Assembly: GCA_033961575.1 (NCBI GenBank)
Contig: CM066729.1
Span: forward strand, 36,862,501 to 36,926,500
DNA length: 64,000 nt
Origin: Aselliscus stoliczkanus
Lineage: Eukaryota; Chordata; Mammalia; Chiroptera; Hipposideridae
Reading direction: 5' to 3'
The notes beneath the pieces were generated by a model. That model saw only the letters and a program-made list of their open reading frames with translations. It did no database searches and had not been told where the DNA came from. Each line of letters begins with the position of its first letter. The stretch's first letter is position 1. This document shows positions 1 to 11,364 of the stretch, piece by piece. Position numbers and translations under genes: made by a program.

Positions 1-39
1 CAAGCCAGCACTTAACCACTGCGCCACTCGGCCGGCCCA
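1..39 (-). mobile_element. tRNA-derived bat SINE, head fragment cut by the window edge
   Basis: The sequence ends in CGGCCGGCCC preceded by a tRNA-like A-box region, which is the reverse complement of the SINE heads seen at 60630 and 61755. Only the 5' head is inside the window. It is non-coding and transcribed by RNA polymerase III when active. Confidence 0.8.
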
Positions 40-255
40 TTCACTCTCTTTTAAAAAGACTCCCCTCCTTGGGTACCAGGATTCTACATTGTCCTGCTCC
101 TTTCCACCTTCTCTCAGTCCTTCTCAGTCTCATTTTCTGAGTTCTCTTTCTTTGCAATTCAGCTATCCATTACTTTTTTTTCCTTTATTTATTTTTCAAA
201 TTTTTCACCAAATAGTATTGTGTATATTCTATGGGCTGGGGGGACACTGACTTTT

Positions 256-451
256 TTCTGTTTTGTTTTGTTTTTTAGAAATTTTATCAGGGAACAGTGT
301 GTTTTTTTCCAGGACCCATCAGCTCTAAGTCAAGTAGTTGTGTTCAACCTAATTGTGGAAGGTGCAGCTCCTAGGCCCATGTGGGAATCGAACCGGCAAC
401 CTTGGTGTTAAAAGCCTATGCTCTAACCACATGAGCTAACTCGCCACCCCA
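256..451 (-). mobile_element. Bat SINE, diverged second type, with target duplication
   Basis: A minus-strand tRNA-like head (GGGAATCGAACCGGCAACC, a B box in reverse complement) is followed by a T-rich tail. The 13-base direct repeat GACACTGACTTTT flanks it at 243-255 and 452-464, which supports retroposition. Its body differs from the GGCCGGCC family, so it looks like a separate tRNA SINE family. Confidence 0.8.
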
Positions 452-465
452 GACACTGACTTTTG

Positions 466-1229
466 TACTGGAAACACAGTGACAAGCAAAACACATAGTG
501 TCCTGTCCACAAGGAGTTAACAATAGAGTAAACTTGTTGGTTTCCTAGATTGAGTATTTGTGCCCTTACTGTTCTTTAAAATCATAGGACAGCTCACCAG
601 AGTGACATCTTTTCCTCCCTCCACTCTGAGATAACACAAAGGATCAAATTGGCAAATCAGACTCAGGCAGATAAGAGACCTACCCAGTATCATGCTTTAC
701 TAATAATTTCAAGGCTACAGGCAATTAATATCCATTGGGGAAACAGAGAGGGGACAGGAACATCCTCTGTGGCTTCTAAAACACTTCCACTTTGCAATGG
801 ATGTGCTCTGTCCAATCCAGAGGAATGCACAATTATATGTGTAATTTCTACTCTTTATATTCTCCAGAACTGGGCAGAGTCTGGGCTTACCCTACTTTTT
901 GTGCTAACAAGTTAACCTTTCATTGTTTCATGGATGCTGACAGGAGACATGAGACTCCTGGGTCAGAAACAAAGGACTTTATTACTCATAGCCAAAGCAA
1001 TAGCCAGAGTTTCATTTGCTTGTGTCAATTCTCCATGACCCCCAAATCCCACACCAGTAACACAAAAGGCTCATTATGGATGACTGCACATTCAGTTGGT
1101 CATATTACACAAGGGAAACACTGAACTTGAGGAATCCAGTACTTTTTTAGTTAGCAGAAACAAGTCTGCTCTTTTTCTTGCAGGAGATGTTAGCACATCT
1201 CTCTGTAAAAACATAGCTCTGAAAAATGG
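466..1229. other. Unassigned intronic sequence
   Basis: No recognisable repeat, splice-flanked exon or RNA gene was seen. The small open frames here lack coding character. Confidence 0.5.
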
Positions 1230-1655
1230 CTTGGAGAAAGGTTGCTAGTTGGGAGTGGGGTGGGGAAGAGGGAGATAAGGAAGGGATTAGACAGCATAAA
1301 TAGGCAACTACAATATTGTTACAGGGATATGAAAGACAGTTCAGGGAATATAATTAAAAATGTTGTAAATATTTTGTGGGCTGTCAGATGGTCACATGTC
1401 TTGTTAGGGAGACCATTTCATGGATAGAGTAGAGGCTTGATCACTGCACTATACAACTGAAGCTGATGTTGTATAATATTGTATACCAACTGTAATTGAA
1501 TATATAGATAGTCACGGGATGTGGATTATACTGTGGAAGGGAGTCAGAGGAAGTGTTGTCACTTTGAGGGGCAAAAAGTATAACTATTGCACTGTGTTGT
1601 ACACCTGAAACTAATTTAAAAAATTAAACTAAATTAAAAAAAAAAAAAAAAAAAA
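1230..1655 (+). mobile_element. L1 LINE, 5'-truncated 3' UTR with poly-A tail
   Basis: The segment matches, in reverse complement, the L1 3' UTR at about 33000-33430 in this same window. Shared landmarks are GTTGCTAGTTGGGAG, the AGACAGCATAAATAGGCAAC region and the terminal TTGTACACCTGAAACTAA. It ends in a poly-A run at 1637-1655. Only the 3' UTR was inserted, so it has no coding capacity. Truncation at the 5' end is the usual outcome of target-primed reverse transcription. Confidence 0.85.
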
Positions 1656-2089
1656 GAAAAGAATGAGCAGGGCCTTCAGCATTCTTGACATACCCAACAA
1701 AAATGTGTAGGGATGCTCAGGGCCCATGGCGGATGGTTTCTCCCAAAGTATGGCTTCTCTTGGAATGCTCTAATGTAATGTAAGATTTTCAGTAATTTGA
1801 GAAGTCCCTCTCTCTTATATTTTTAAATCAACCCACTCTATTGGCCCATTCCCATCAGACTTTAAACTACTTAAAGACTCATCCACCTTAAAACCCTCTC
1901 CCTCTACCACACTCTCCTATCTAATTACAACCTCCTCTCCTTAACAGTTATACTTAATACATGCCTTAGCTCTCTGTCTTCCTTCTTTGTCTTCCACTTC
2001 TTCAATCCAACCCACTGCAACCTGGGACCAACTTCAGCTTCTCCACTGAAACTGCTTTCTGTCCCTCAGCTTCTGCCCCTGTAAGTAAG
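1656..2089. other. Unassigned intronic sequence, C/T-rich in part
   Basis: Pyrimidine-rich stretches around 1800-2060 resemble the style of old L2 sequence, but no diagnostic L2 3' end was seen. Confidence 0.4.
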
Positions 2090-2215
2090 GGTAATAACAG
2101 AATCTATTATGCAGGGCTTTCTTGAGTACTGAATATGTTAATAACTGTCCATGTAAAGAGTTTGGAGCAGTGCATGACACAGAGTAAGTGCTCAATAATT
2201 GTTAGGTAGATTCTT
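2090..2215 (+). repeat. MIR SINE fragment
   Basis: The 3' half of MIR is recognisable, with GAGCAGTGCATGACACAGAGTA followed by a GTGCTCAATAATTGTTA-like end. It is an ancient mammalian SINE relic with no function shown. Confidence 0.7.
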
Positions 2216-2564
2216 ACTGTTAGATGAGACTTCCTCCTCATCAATATCATCAGTGAATTCTTGTTGCTAAACCCAATGGGCATGTTCCCATTCCTACCTG
2301 ACATCTTCTCCCTGAGTTTCCTCCTTGAAACTCCTCCTTCCTCAGCTTCCATGATGCCATGCTCTGTTGGTTTCCCTCCTATTTCTCTGTATTGCCTTCT
2401 TGGTCAGCTTTGTCTATCCTACCTCAATCTGCCTTAGATGTGGATATTCTTCAGGGTTCTCTTTTATACTCCGTTCTCTTCTTTATCTACATGCATTCGC
2501 TTTGTGAAATTTACTCCTGTGGCTTGAGTTATTGTATCTATGAAGATGCCTAATACTTTGTACC
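2216..2564. other. Mostly unassigned; 2350-2545 has an L2-like pyrimidine-rich character
   Basis: Around 2350-2545 the sequence resembles L2 coding-region relics in base composition and short motifs. The match is too weak for a firm call. Confidence 0.3.
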
Positions 2565-3690
2565 TCATTCATTTACTTATTTAACAAATATCTATAGAGC
2601 ATCTTCTATGTGCCAAATACTGGGATTACTATTCTGAGCAAACACTGGCACATTCTACTTTCATGGGACTTAGTCCTTAATGGGGGATGCAGACATCAAA
2701 TAAATAACCATACATGCAAATATACTGCTATAGATGAGTTCATTGCTCCAGAGGAAAGCAAGATAGTCCTACAAAAGTGTAACACACAGATTTGACCTAG
2801 ATTGAAGGAGAAATTCAGGCCTCCCTGAGGTCATGGTACCTGGGAGGAATCATAGATACTCACTAAGTAACAGAAAGAAGGTGAAAGTAAAACAGAGTAC
2901 AGAGTCTTTAAGGAACTTAAAGAAGGTCATTACTGCTAAAAACAGTAGAAGGAAAAAAATCTCAATATAAAATTAGAGATAGAGGCAAAAATCAGGCCAT
3001 AGAGACATGTGCAGATCATGTTGGTGTTTGTTCAGTTTCATCCTATGATGGGAAGTTATTGGAGGGTATAAATCTGTGACAGGAATGAGGGAATGAGTGA
3101 TGTGATCAGATTTTTGTTGTTAAAACATCGCTCTGGTTCAGCGTGAAGATATTGGAGGGCTCAGTGGTGAATGTGGAGGAAGCTTTAGTAGCCAGTTGCA
3201 ACCATCCATTCAGCTTGGATTAGAGTGGTGTCAGTGGAGATAAGAAGTGGATAGATTCGATATGTTTTAGGAGATTATATATATATATGGACAGCCACTC
3301 ATGGCAACTCACACCGGCTACCAGCTGCTCATGCTGGTTGCTGGCCACTCATGGTAGCTTATGGCAAACCACTGCAGCCTCACTGCAGCCTATGCCATCT
3401 CTGGCGACTCAAAGCAGCCTAGCTCCAGGTTGAGCTGTTGTTCACCCACCATATTAGCTGTAGAGGGCGCAACATCACTGGCCCATGTGGAATCTGAACC
3501 GGCAGCCCTGTTGCTCAGAGGTCGCGCTCCCAAGCCAACTCTTAACCAATGAACCACTCAGCTGGCCCAGGAGATAAATTTTTAACAGTAAAATTTGGTA
3601 TTAGATTAGATATGGGTGAAGGAGAGGAAAGTCTCCAGCATGACTCCAAATTTTTAAACATGTGCAGTTAGATAGATGGCAGTGGAAAAC
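2565..3690 (+). repeat. Ancient mammal-wide interspersed repeat, split by a SINE
   Basis: The order of motifs is that of a common old mammalian repeat: CTATGTGCCAAATACTGGG near the start, then GGGAAGTTATTGGAGGGT, CATCGCTCTGG, GTGGAGATAAGAAGTGG, and CATGACTCCAAATTTTT near the end. The SINE at 3276-3568 interrupts it, and the repeat resumes on the other side. I recognise the family pattern but will not name the subfamily. Confidence 0.55.
3276..3568 (-). mobile_element. Long-form bat GGCCGGCC SINE, nested in an older repeat
   Basis: The 5' head lies at the right (reverse complement of GGGCCAGCTGAGTGG). The element includes the longer internal region with GCCACTCATGG-like repeats and the AACAGCTC motif. 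AGGAGAT occurs on both sides (3269-3275 and 3569-3575), consistent with a short target duplication. The tail side has become an ATATAT run instead of poly-T. Confidence 0.8.
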
Positions 3691-4230
3691 TCAGCCCATA
3701 TTTTTCTCCTGATTTGAGTCCACGTACTCCATTGCCTACTACATATACCCATCTCGCTTGCTCATCAAATCGTATATGTCCGAAACTGAACTATTTTTCT
3801 ATAATCGAATGTTCCTCCTCCTGTGCTATTTCAGTGAATGCCACCACCATCCATAAAAGTGATCAAGGCAGTTGACCTGACTCTTCTCCATCACATCCAG
3901 TTAATAACCGAGTTATATTGATTTTCTCTTCTTAACATTTTTTATATCTGTCCACATGTCTCTCTTTCCACTGCTACTAGCTTAGGTCAATCTCCATCAT
4001 CTTTCATCTGGATTTTGGCAATAGTTATTACTTGGCTTTTATGCTGTCAGTCTCCCACTCCTCTAATCTGTTCTTTGCCCTGCTGGTGCCCATTGTCTAT
4101 AAAGTAAAGCTATAGCTTTTTATATGGCAGAAAAGGCTCTGTATGATCAGAACCAGCCACATCCCTAGCATTTTCCCTTTGATCCTTATTCCACATAGAC
4201 CAAACAAATTCCATTTTCTATGAAAGCCTA
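3691..4230 (+). repeat. L2 LINE-like relic
   Basis: The motifs AAACTGAACTATTTTTCT, ATGCCACCACCATCCATA and CATCTTTCATCTGGATTTTGGCAA follow the expected order of the L2 3' coding region on the plus strand. It is highly decayed and has no open frame. Confidence 0.5.
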
Positions 4231-6829
4231 TACTCTCCTATCCTTGGCACAAGATTTTTGAGCTTTGTTTCTTCCCAATACTGTCATTCTTTTCAAAATA
4301 CACATCACTGTCCTGTTTGCCTGTTGGTGAACTAGGTGGTTTTTCCTGAGAAAGGTTATTTCTGAGTGAATGTCTAGGCTCGAAAACTGATAACATTTTT
4401 TTTAAAAATGTTTTTATAAGGGCAGGAGGAAGGAAAACAATCGTATTTTCAAAGTTACTAGTATGCATTTATTTTCTACTAACTGAGCATCAAGCTACCA
4501 GAGGTTTTAGCTACCAAGAAAGGAACAAACGGAGAAATCAGAGGCCAAAGGTTAGAGAGAAAGCTAAGGAGGGGTCACTCACAGGGGGATTGTGAGGTAG
4601 CCATTCAAGAAGACACCTTCAACCTCTCTGGCCCTAACAGACATACCACAACTTTGCACAGGCAGTTTGATAAACCCTTAAAATTTTAATTAAAAAAGAA
4701 CAAAAATTGTGACACATCTCCAATTTCATTAGAATCCTGATGGATACAGTTGATCCAATAAATTCTCTCAGAAGGGCTAAATGACTTTTCCTGACCCTTG
4801 ATGAATATAGATTAAGCCATCTTATTGATTAGAGGGCAATACATCTATTTGAGAAGTATATGCTGAGTCTGAGCTACACTTGGTGACTTGCTCTTACACA
4901 CCAGCCTTACAGTATGCATGTATCATTTACGATGATTTCACTTACAAGCAATAGTATCATGCAACTCAACATGCATAAACTGTAAAAGAGGGTTATTGAT
5001 TCACTGGACTGAGAAGTCCAGAGGAGGTAGGATTTCAGGCACCATTCAGTCAGGGCTCCAATCCTGTTCCTTGTGAGTCCTTCAGTTCTGGCATATTTTA
5101 TTGGCTTTATTTTTATTGTAGCTTCAGTCATGGAACAAGATGTCTCACATACACACATTACAATTTCCAGAGCAAGAGGGCATCTATGTCCCAGGAATCC
5201 CAACCTTTTTTTGAGCTCCATGCTCACTGGATGATATCTGAACAAATTCATTAATTCCTGAGAAAAAGTATTGCTAATGAAGAGATTACTTGATCCAATC
5301 CCTGTGGCAAATGGTAGTGAGATTATACCCAGTAGAGCCCGCCTTGAATTTGGGAGAGGACTGGTGTTCATCAACTAAATGACTTCTCTAAAATGAAAGA
5401 GATGAAATTCCCTAAAGGAAAGCTTTGGAGTTATTTAATATGTGTGAAGAAGAAAGATGAGTAAATCCCAAGCAGGCAACCACTGAATATTCACTGCAGA
5501 CACAGTTCAAATGTGTTCATTAGCAAACTTAGAAATGATTTTATGCCCTGGATTTTTAAAGCTGTTTGTAAATTGTCAAAAACAAACATCAAGAATTTAC
5601 TGCGGGGGTAAAGAGAAGGCAAGTACTATCAGAACCCACATCTAAGAAACCCCATTGATAAACATGGGCACATAAGGCAATGCTTTGGATGACTCTCAAA
5701 CCACTCATTCATTTATTCACTCATAGAACATTTATGGAATATCAACTCTAAGCCAGAAAATGCTTAATACCACAGGATCTTTGACCTTAAGGAATTCATT
5801 CAATCAGGCACTACACAATTACAAGCAAAAAGGCGTTTTGATGTACTATATCATATCAGAGTGAAAGTAGTATGGTAGAACACAGTGAAAATAAAACCAC
5901 ATGGAAAATCTAGTGGGCTCTTCACTCTTTCTTCAACATTTCCTTCAAACCTAACATTTCTACAATGCAATCTCCAACATAAAGCAACCCAGGAACAGTT
6001 ATTTTCAATCAATAGGTTTCTGAAAACAGTATGTTAAAAGTCCAGTGGAAGAATAATTTATCTTACTCTGGTTGCACCATCTAAGAAAAATAATATGAAA
6101 CAATTTTGGTTGTTTAGAAACAAAAGTGGATCGTTGTTGTCTCAGAGATTTTTCGTGCAAAATGCATTTGATAATAAAGTAAATTCTTTTAAACTATTAT
6201 ATTCTGTGACCATCTGGGAAAATAGTTTTGGGGATAAATACAGCAGACATATTTATAGAAAGGACATTAAAAAAGAAAAATCGCAGACATAGTTGATTTT
6301 CTTTGACATTCTTTTATAGTATAAAAATCATGAAATCCTTGGTCTATATCATAGTGAAATGCTGGAAAAATTCTAATCACTTTACCACTATCCCCAGCAG
6401 TGTCCTGGAGTTCCAATTTTCAGAGCAGCGCTTTCTATAAGCATCAAATATGAAGATATAACTCAGAATTTGGGGCAAAATGTTTCTTCCCATGAAGTAT
6501 ACTTGATAATAACATTTTAATGTAATATTGACATTTCTGGTTTGTAACTCTGTTGGGCAGAATCTTGATGGAAAGGAAAATCACTTGTGACAGCTTCAGC
6601 ATGAGTGTCTAATATAATGGCAATTTAACTTGGTTTTATCCTACCTATATCAGAGGTATTCTATCAAAAAAGAACTAAAATATCCTTTATATTTTATAGA
6701 AACAAGTCATTTCTAATAACAGATGATGCTAACATTGTCTTAAAATTATTAACTATTATTGAGTGAATATTTTGGAAAATATTGGTAGTTTACTTTTGGA
6801 GGTTTTAGTAAATAATTAATATATATTAA
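4231..6829. other. Unassigned intronic sequence
   Basis: Nothing convincing was seen on either strand. A short stretch around 5700-5850 resembles an old repeat (ATGGAATATCAACTCTAAGCC). The 155-codon minus-strand frame at 4907-5374 shows no domain motif and no splice context. Confidence 0.4.
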
Positions 6830-7340
6830 TGAGGTGTGATCAAACAATACACTAAACGTTTAAATTTTTTTTAAAGTGTTACAGTAAAAGACACTTTGCC
6901 ATTAATCCTCCTAGTTTTGAACATACTTATTCCATCATTCTTGCCACTTTCTAAAGCAGTTCTGGGAGTCCTCCATCATGAGTACCTTTAGTTGCTCTGT
7001 CATGGCTGCCTTGATGTCCGGAATCATTTTGACTTTGGGGAAAAGCCAGGAGTCACATGGTGCCAGATCCAGTGAATAAGGTGGACACACTATAATGTTT
7101 ATGTGTGACATGGAGTATTGTCATGATGGAGGATGATTTATAGCACACTTGAAAACACACCTTCTCTCAACAGTAGCTCACACCTGACTGACTGCACTGA
7201 ACAAGTTGAAACTTGTTCACACACTGTTACTAATGTTCTATGCACCGCTTCCCATATTGAAGATCCCTGCCTTTCCATTGGATGGCACTCAGCAGCAGCT
7301 TTGACCATATTTTTCAATCACAACGGAAAGGCACTGAGTC
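6830..7340 (-). mobile_element. Decayed mariner-like DNA transposon with transposase remnant
   Basis: On the minus strand the remains read LHHDNTPCHT (7102-7128) and then CPPYSLDLAPCDSWLFPKVK (about 7022-7083). These match the second and third acidic catalytic blocks of mariner DD34D transposases. The spacing between them is much too short for 34 residues and contains stops, so a deletion has removed part of the catalytic core. The left end GAGGTGTGATCAAACAATAC looks like a terminal inverted repeat. No matching right end was found, so the right limit is a guess. Confidence 0.65.
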
Positions 7341-7534
7341 ACCATTAGCGTCCAGACACTTCTGATCACTGCTTAAGCAACATTGACCAAAGTGTCCATT
7401 TCTATACCTTTTTATTTCACCCCCAGTGTGTGTGTGTGCATGTGTGTGTATATAAATAATATTTTGGTCATAGTATTGATGTATTCATTTGGCTCAAACT
7501 ATGACATTTGTGACACTAACGGTTGCACAGAGGA
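7341..7534. other. Unassigned, with a short TG-rich stretch
   Basis: A short GTGTGTGTGTG run at about 7428-7450 is the only structure seen. Confidence 0.5.
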
Positions 7535-7690
7535 CTGTCTGGACTCTTGCTTCTCAGGGTATGGTCCACAGGCCAGCAGCATCAGAATTACCTTGGCTCT
7601 ATTCAAAATACAGACTCTCAGCCTCCAGCCCCAGATCTACTGAATTAGCATGTGTATTTTAACACGATCCTCAGGTGGTTAAAGCACTAA
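7535..7690 (+). repeat. MER5-type hAT-Charlie MITE
   Basis: It follows the MER5A consensus: CTTCTCAGGGTATGGTCCAC, CAGCAGCATCAGAATTACCT, CTACTGAATTAGCATGTGTA, and CCTCAGGTGG at the end. It is a non-autonomous DNA transposon relic. Confidence 0.8.
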
Positions 7691-7696
7691 TGAAGA

Positions 7697-7870
7697 GAGG
7701 GTTCTCAACTCTGGCTACACATCAGAATCACTTAGGGTGCTTTGGTGCTTTTAAAGTGTTTGATTCTCAGATCTTACCCTGGGCCAGTTAAATCAGATGC
7801 TCTAAGGACCCAAGGCATGGGTATCTTCCATGCTCACCATGATTCTAATATGCTACCAGGTATGAGGACT
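7697..7870 (+). repeat. Second MER5-type hAT-Charlie MITE, tandem to the first
   Basis: It starts GGGTTCTCAACTCTGGC and continues CACATCAGAATCACTTAGG, with TTAAATCAGATGCTC further on. This is the MER5B-like pattern. It is independent of the neighbour but in the same orientation. Confidence 0.75.
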
Positions 7871-9043
7871 ATGGGCTACATGATGCCCAAACAATAAACA
7901 AATTCAGTGAATTCTGAAAGGGCAAAAAAGAAAAAGGAAGTCAAACCAATTGCATTGTATTCTACAAATGATTGATATTTTTAACTGTTTATAACTTTGC
8001 TTAGCTACCGTGTGAGCATAGCCTATTGAGTCTGAAACTGCCTGTTGTACAATATTTTATATCAAGAAGAGGAACACTTTGCTATTCAAATTAATTAAAA
8101 TGATATTTTCGGTTTGTTTTTCAACTTCACTTCCTTTGCCAACCTTATTTTCCATCCTGACAGTTCTTACTGCTGAATGCCAGACACTGTACATTCAAAC
8201 CACTGCACCTTTGGATACCCTCAGTCCCTCTTCTCCATGTGCTCAGTTCTGTTTTTATCTCAAACATTCCCTTATCTCTCTAGCTCAAATGGATTTTCTC
8301 CCCTCTGAATTCCCATGTCGCTGCTGTTTCTATCACGCACTCTCACTTGATGGTCTTCTATTGTTAGTTCCACTATTTAGTGAAATGAAATTACCTTTTT
8401 TAAAAAAATTTCTGCATATAGTCTCAGGCATTAGTAATCTATTCCAAAATCTTATGCAGGAATAAGAAAGGAAAAAATAAATCATAGCATAGTACATATG
8501 GTAGTCATTTTGTAGATGAGAAAACTGAGACTCAGAAAGGCAAGGTGATAGGTTAGTGAGATTCAACACTTGGATATTTTCCCAACATTATCTGACATAA
8601 AGTACAAGAGGAGGTTTGGTTTGCTTTAATTTTCATGTGTGTGTTTCCAACATAGTTTTTTGATTATAGTTCTGGGACAGATTAAGAATACGTATAAAGT
8701 AAAACATACCAAAAGATGACTCATTCTTAAAGTCAGTGTCCACTCTTATGATTTTTCTTTTTTTACACTAAATTGGTTTCTTTTGTCAGAAAATTATTGA
8801 AGCTTGAGGAGTAGGGGCAAAAGAAGATCATCATATTCTTTCTATAAAGTTACTTTTTAATTACACAAGTAATACCTGAATAACATTTTCTTATAACGTT
8901 AGAGATATGAAAATCTCCTGTACAAAACCTCCCACTCATGTCCTGCACTTTACCCAGTCTATATATCTTTATTCCCTCCTTAGACATAATCATTTATATT
9001 TGTAGAAATCCTTTAAGACATTTTAATGTATTTAAATGGTATA
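7871..9043. other. Mostly unassigned; contains a weak L2-like stretch and a MIR fragment
   Basis: The region 8090-8465 is C/T-rich and L2-like. The region 8500-8570 contains GTAGATGAGAAAACTGAGAC, typical of MIR in reverse orientation. Nothing else was recognised. Confidence 0.4.
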
Positions 9044-9608
9044 CAAGGTCAGACAATTAAGCTCACGAATTCATCCTAGAAAAAATGGTACATACCTCAT
9101 TGCTGAATACCACTATGGTCACCTTTGAAGTACTCCCCTTGGGAAGCTATTCACTGATGCAGAGCCTAGTCCACCCTTCAAAGCAATTTTGGAACTCTTT
9201 TTCTGGAATGACCATCAGAACTGTTGTCCTATTACCCTTTGATGTCCTGAATGTCATCAAAACATCTTCCTCTCAGTATTTTCTTTATCTTCAGGTAAAG
9301 AGAGAAGTCAATGGGGGACAGATCAGGTGAGGAGGGAGGGTGTTCCAATACAGTCTCTTGTTTACTGGCTAAAAACTCCCTCACAGTGTCGTTTGAGCTG
9401 GTGCATTGTCGTGATGCAAGAGCCATGAATTGTTGGGGAAAACTTCAGGTCATCTAACTTTTTCATGCAGGCTTTTCAGCACTTCCAAATAGTAAATTTG
9501 GTTAACTGTTTGTCTAGTTGGTACAAATTTATAATGAATAATCATCTCTGATATCACAAAAGATTAGCAACAACTATGCAACAAGTTCATGAACTTAATT
9601 GTCAGACC
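9044..9608 (-). mobile_element. Internally deleted mariner element, copy 1, with TIRs and TA duplications
   Basis: The ends are imperfect inverted repeats (AAGGTCAGACAATTAAG at left, CTTAATTGTCAGACC at right) flanked by TA at 9042-9043 and 9609-9610. On the minus strand it encodes the C-terminal half of an irritans-type mariner transposase: an EFVPTRQTVN-like stretch, LHHDNAP, and PPSSPDLSPID. The N-terminal half, with the helix-turn-helix and first catalytic Asp, is absent. An in-frame TGA sits at 9450-9452 (read as TCA on the plus strand). It cannot make a transposase and must have been moved in trans. Confidence 0.9.
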
Positions 9609-10797
9609 TAAATATTATTATAATAATTTTTGATGATGGCAATTTTTGGTGTTTTATCATCTAAAACATAGTACTCTTGGAATTTTTTTGTATGTCTAAA
9701 ACATGAAAGACCTGGGAAAGATTTGTGATTCAGGGGTTGACAGAATTAAGTTTCAAAATTATATCTCATCCCTGTGGAATAATACTCTAAAGCTAGCATG
9801 ATAAAAATTTAGCTAGCATAAATATTAAAACCCTGCATAAAGTGCAAATAACAAATGGGAAATTCTGATTTGACATTAGTTTATATGAAAAAGACTTAGA
9901 GGTTTGTTTATCACAGACTCAAAATTTAATAAAAATTCTAATACTTGGAGAAGTCAGTAGTTCTTATCTCTAAAATAAGATTTCTTTAAAAATATCTGAG
10001 AGTACTCCAGGATATATAATTTTAGAAAGAAAATACTAGGTTGGATAAGCTGTGTATATCCAGTTTGCTATACAAAATAGTGGACTAGTAATTTTAAAAT
10101 GAGGGACTTATTTTGTGACTTAATATATTTTTCATATGTATATATTTTATTTTTTATTTTTAGAAAAACACTGCCAAGTAAAAGAAATTTTTCTTTTGTT
10201 TTTGCTTTCTTCAGGTTAACTCCTCTAGTTTTATTATAGTACAAGACATTCATTACAAATCACATGATTTTAGCATGAAAAAGTCGTATAATGAGACACT
10301 GCAATCGTATTCCTTCTCAATGTGGGTATCTTCTCAAGTAAGGATTTTGCTCTGTGGAATTAGTCTCATTCAATGAAAAGCTAATTGTCTATTATGATAA
10401 CATATTTTAGTGAAAAATATTCACACCCAACATTCTTTGCCATAATATCTGGAATTGGGGCATGGGAAATCAGGGACATTCTGTGCATGAAACATGTTTT
10501 CCCATGCTTATGTCAGACTCGCTGCATGATTTTTACTTTGACATGTGCCAAAAGACATAGATTTTGAGTAAAAATATTTTCCTACCATGAAAATTTAGAA
10601 ACTCTTAATCCACTGATTATCTGAAAAGCTATCCCAACAGTTGTGGATATGCTTTTTTTAGTGATTTCAGATACATAGGTATTGATTATATAGGGTACAA
10701 GGAATTATAGATTCTGAGAGATAAACTGATTTGCCTTTCTTAAAAGAAGGTTAATATTATATTCATTCATTATGACCTTGACTTATCATAAGACACA
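9609..10797. other. Unassigned AT-rich intronic sequence
   Basis: No recognisable repeat or exon was seen. Confidence 0.5.
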
Positions 10798-11364
10798 CAA
10801 GGTTGGACAATTAAGTTCACAAACTTGTTGCAATGATGTTGCTAACCTTTTTTGATACCAGAGGGATTATTCATTATGAATTTGTACCAACTAGACAAAC
10901 AGTTAATGAACTTTACTATTTGGAAGTGCTGAAAAGGATGCATGAAAAAGTTAGATGACCTGAAGTTTTCCCCAACAATTCCTGGCTTTTGCATCACGAC
11001 AATGTACCAGTTCACATGGCACTGTCTCTGAGGGAGTTTTTAGTCAGTAAACAAGAAACTGAATTGGAACACCCTCCCTACTCACCTGATCTGTCCCCCA
11101 ATGACTTCTTTCTTTACCCAAAGATAAAAGAAATATTGAAAGGAAGACATTTTGATGACATTCAGGATATCAAGGGTAATATGGCGACAGCTCTGATGCC
11201 ATTCCAGAAAAAGAGTTCCAAAATTGCTTTGAAGGGTGAACTAGGCTCTGGCATCAGTGCATAGCTTCCGAAGGGGAGTACTTCAAAGGTGACCATAGTG
11301 ATATTCAGCAATGAGGTATGTAGCACGTTTTCTAGGATGAGTTCGGAAACTTAATTGTCTTACC
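10798..11364 (+). mobile_element. Internally deleted mariner element, copy 2, opposite orientation
   Basis: This is the same element as at 9044-9608, in plus orientation. It starts AAGGTTGGACAATTAAGTTC and ends CTTAATTGTCTTACC. The frame from 10989 keeps LHHDNVPVH and PPYSPDLSPNDFFLYPKIKE. Exactly 34 residues separate the Asp of HHDN from the Asp of NDF, the DD34D spacing of mariners. The same internal deletion and the same in-frame TGA (10956-10958) are present as in copy 1. It is non-autonomous. Confidence 0.9.

Noticed and set aside
4907..5374. 155-codon minus-strand open frame
   Set aside because: No domain, no splice context and no recognisable family. Chance frames of this size occur in 64 kb.
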